DNA of 64,000 bases from G965220825 sp965220825 (lineage in GTDB: Bacteria; Pseudomonadota; Alphaproteobacteria; UBA828), in NCBI GenBank assembly GCA_965220825.1, contig OZ244839.1, positions 310,001 to 374,000 of the forward strand, written 5' to 3'. Of this stretch, positions 62,817 to 64,000 are shown piece by piece. Within the stretch, counting starts at the first letter, position 1, and each line of letters begins with the position of its first letter. Under the pieces are notes generated by a model. The model was not told the origin of the DNA. It worked only from the letters and a program-made list of their open reading frames with translations, and did no database searches. The translations under genes and the position numbers were made by a program.

Positions 62817-63302
62817 ATGACAGACACACGCACCGTCGAGCTTACCGTCAACGGCGCGCGCTTTTCCGCCGAAGCGGAGCCCCGCATGCTGCTCAGCGAT
62901 TTCCTGCGGGAGCGCCTGGGGCTCACGGGGACCCATGTGGGCTGCGAACACGGCGTTTGCGGCACCTGCACCGTTCTGGTGAACGGCGAAGCCGCGCGCT
63001 CGTGCCTGATGTTCGCGGTCCAGGCGGAAGGTGCGGAGGTGCGCACCATCGAGGGACTCGGCTCGGTCGATGACATGCACCCTCTGCAGGAGGCCTTCTG
63101 GGAGAAGCACGGTCTGCAGTGCGGCTTCTGCACGCCCGGCATGTTGATGACGGCGGTCGAGCTTCTGGAGGCCACGCCGGATGCGAGCGCGGAGGAGATC
63201 CGCGAGGCGATCTCCAGCAATCTCTGCCGGTGCACCGGCTATCAGACCATTGTGGAGGCGGTGCAGGCTGCCGCCGAGCGGATGCGGGAGGAGCGGTCAT
63301 GA
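62817..63302 (+). CDS. 2Fe-2S subunit, CO dehydrogenase/xanthine dehydrogenase family
   Basis: 161-residue small (CoxS/CutS-like) subunit with two 2Fe-2S clusters: plant-ferredoxin type in GCEHGVCGTCTVLVNGEAARSC, and the second in QCGFCTPGM..SSNLCRCTGY. All eight cysteines are present. The stop overlaps the ATG of the large-subunit gene (ATGA). Confidence 0.95.
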   Translation: MTDTRTVELTVNGARFSAEAEPRMLLSDFLRERLGLTGTHVGCEHGVCGTCTVLVNGEAARSCLMFAVQAEGAEVRTIEGLGSVDDMHPLQEAFWEKHGLQCGFCTPGMLMTAVELLEATPDASAEEIREAISSNLCRCTGYQTIVEAVQAAAERMREERS

Positions 63303-64000
63303 CTCGCGAGCGCCATTACATTCCGAAGAGTCGGCAGCGCGAGAAGCCGAAGTCCGAATATTTCGCCATCGGGCGAAACATGAAGCGGGTGGAGGACACC
63401 CGCCTGCTAACCGGTTCCGGCAAGTTCGCGGACGACGTGACGCTTCCCAACATGGCGCATGCCGCGGTGCTGCGAAGCCCCCACGCCCACGCCCGCATCA
63501 AGCGGATCGACAAGTCGAAGGCCGAGGCGCTGCCGGGCGTGCTATGCGTGATGACCGGCGCCGAGGCTGCCAAGGTCACCGGGCCTTGCGCCGATTTCTC
63601 CAGCCCGCCCACCACCCAGTACTGCATCGCGCTGGACAAGGTGCGTCATGTGGGTGAGGCGGTGGCCGCGGTGGTGGCGGAAAGCCGCTATATCGCCGAG
63701 GACGCCTGCGAGCTCATCGAGGTGGATTACGAGCCGCTGCCGGCGGTCGTGGACCTGGAAGAAGCCGTGCATTCCACCGGCGACGCCGTTCTTCACCCCG
63801 ACCGGGGCGAGACCAATGTGGCGCTCCACCGCAAGATCACCTTCGGCCCCGTGGACGAGGATTTCGCCGCGGCGGATGTCGTGGTCGAGCGCCGGCTTCG
63901 CTGGCCGCGCTCCGGCGGAACGCCCCTGGAGACCGTGGGCGCCACCGCCGAATATGACGGCGGCACTGGCAAGTTCACCATCCATGCCAACACCTCCATG
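63299..64000 (+). CDS. Molybdopterin-binding large subunit, CO dehydrogenase-like; 3' end outside window
   Basis: Open for 234 codons to the last base. It reads as the N-terminal domain of a CoxL/CutL-like large subunit: YFAIGRNMKRVEDTRLLTGSGKFADDV, AHAAVLRSPHAHARIKRID, HVGEAVAAVVAESRYIAEDACELIEVDYEPLPAVVD, and the start of the next domain ETNVALHRKITFG. The active-site loop that separates true CO dehydrogenase (AYRCSFR) from other hydroxylases lies beyond the window, so the substrate (CO, or an N-heterocyclic or other carbon acid) cannot be decided. Confidence 0.92.
   Translation, partial: MTRERHYIPKSRQREKPKSEYFAIGRNMKRVEDTRLLTGSGKFADDVTLPNMAHAAVLRSPHAHARIKRIDKSKAEALPGVLCVMTGAEAAKVTGPCADFSSPPTTQYCIALDKVRHVGEAVAAVVAESRYIAEDACELIEVDYEPLPAVVDLEEAVHSTGDAVLHPDRGETNVALHRKITFGPVDEDFAAADVVVERRLRWPRSGGTPLETVGATAEYDGGTGKFTIHANTSM

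Overview
The window is a gene-dense, high-G+C stretch of a Gram-negative chromosome. Several things point to an Alphaproteobacterium: a SAM-II type riboswitch in front of metF-metH, an lspA/DUF3035 lipoprotein/paired M16 peptidase operon, a heterotetrameric sarcosine oxidase operon (soxBDAG), and the general gene content. A genus cannot be named from the sequence. No tRNA, rRNA or CRISPR array was seen.

Layout. 1-6865: the 3' part of a giant repeat-built autotransporter/adhesin whose 5' end lies outside the window. 7051-17797: mostly metabolic and envelope genes (amidase, RidA-like protein, acyl-CoA ligase, SDR, secreted TPR protein, Ldh2-type dehydrogenase, AI-2E-type permease, YqaA-type membrane protein, a GmhA/GmhB-like pair, and two small secreted proteins of unknown role). 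17941-19201: a complete IS256-family insertion sequence. 19314-26888: gamma-glutamyltransferase, class II aldolase, and the soxBDAG operon on the minus strand. 27010-34642: a minus-strand housekeeping operon ribF-ileS-lspA-DUF3035 lipoprotein-M16 protease-M16-like protein. 34880-36809: FluG-like amidohydrolase with N-formylglutamate deformylase. 36858-39852: CitE-like lyase, HpaB-like flavin monooxygenase and NTF2-like protein. 40114-47798: housekeeping genes rph, rdgB, hemW, an LpoA-like lipoprotein, rsmI, yraN, a BON-domain lipoprotein, a SirB1-type protein and gshB. 48028-50770: 2-hydroxyacid dehydrogenase, amidohydrolase, SDR. 50793-56610: methionine cluster metF-metH behind a SAM-II riboswitch with an attenuator, plus a separate homocysteine S-methyltransferase. 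56793-59041: a small accessory island with an orphaned AbrB-type antitoxin, the 16-codon stub of its PIN toxin, and a visibly AT-richer two-gene unit encoding an OLD/AAA-type ATPase and a small PD-(D/E)XK-like protein. 59139-64000: MFS transporter, second amidase, and a CO-dehydrogenase-type molybdenum hydroxylase (FAD, 2Fe-2S and truncated Mo subunits).

How the genes fit together. One-carbon metabolism recurs: sarcosine oxidase delivers methylene-tetrahydrofolate, MetF reduces it and MetH uses it to make methionine, with SAM feeding back through the riboswitch. Much of the rest looks like scavenging of amides, gamma-glutamyl compounds and aromatic or heterocyclic acids. Very many neighbouring genes share 4-bp start/stop overlaps (ATGA, GTGA, TTGA), which guided the choice of starts. 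The best candidate for a little-described system is the ATPase/nuclease-like pair at 57093-59041, which sits exactly where a toxin gene has been cut off.
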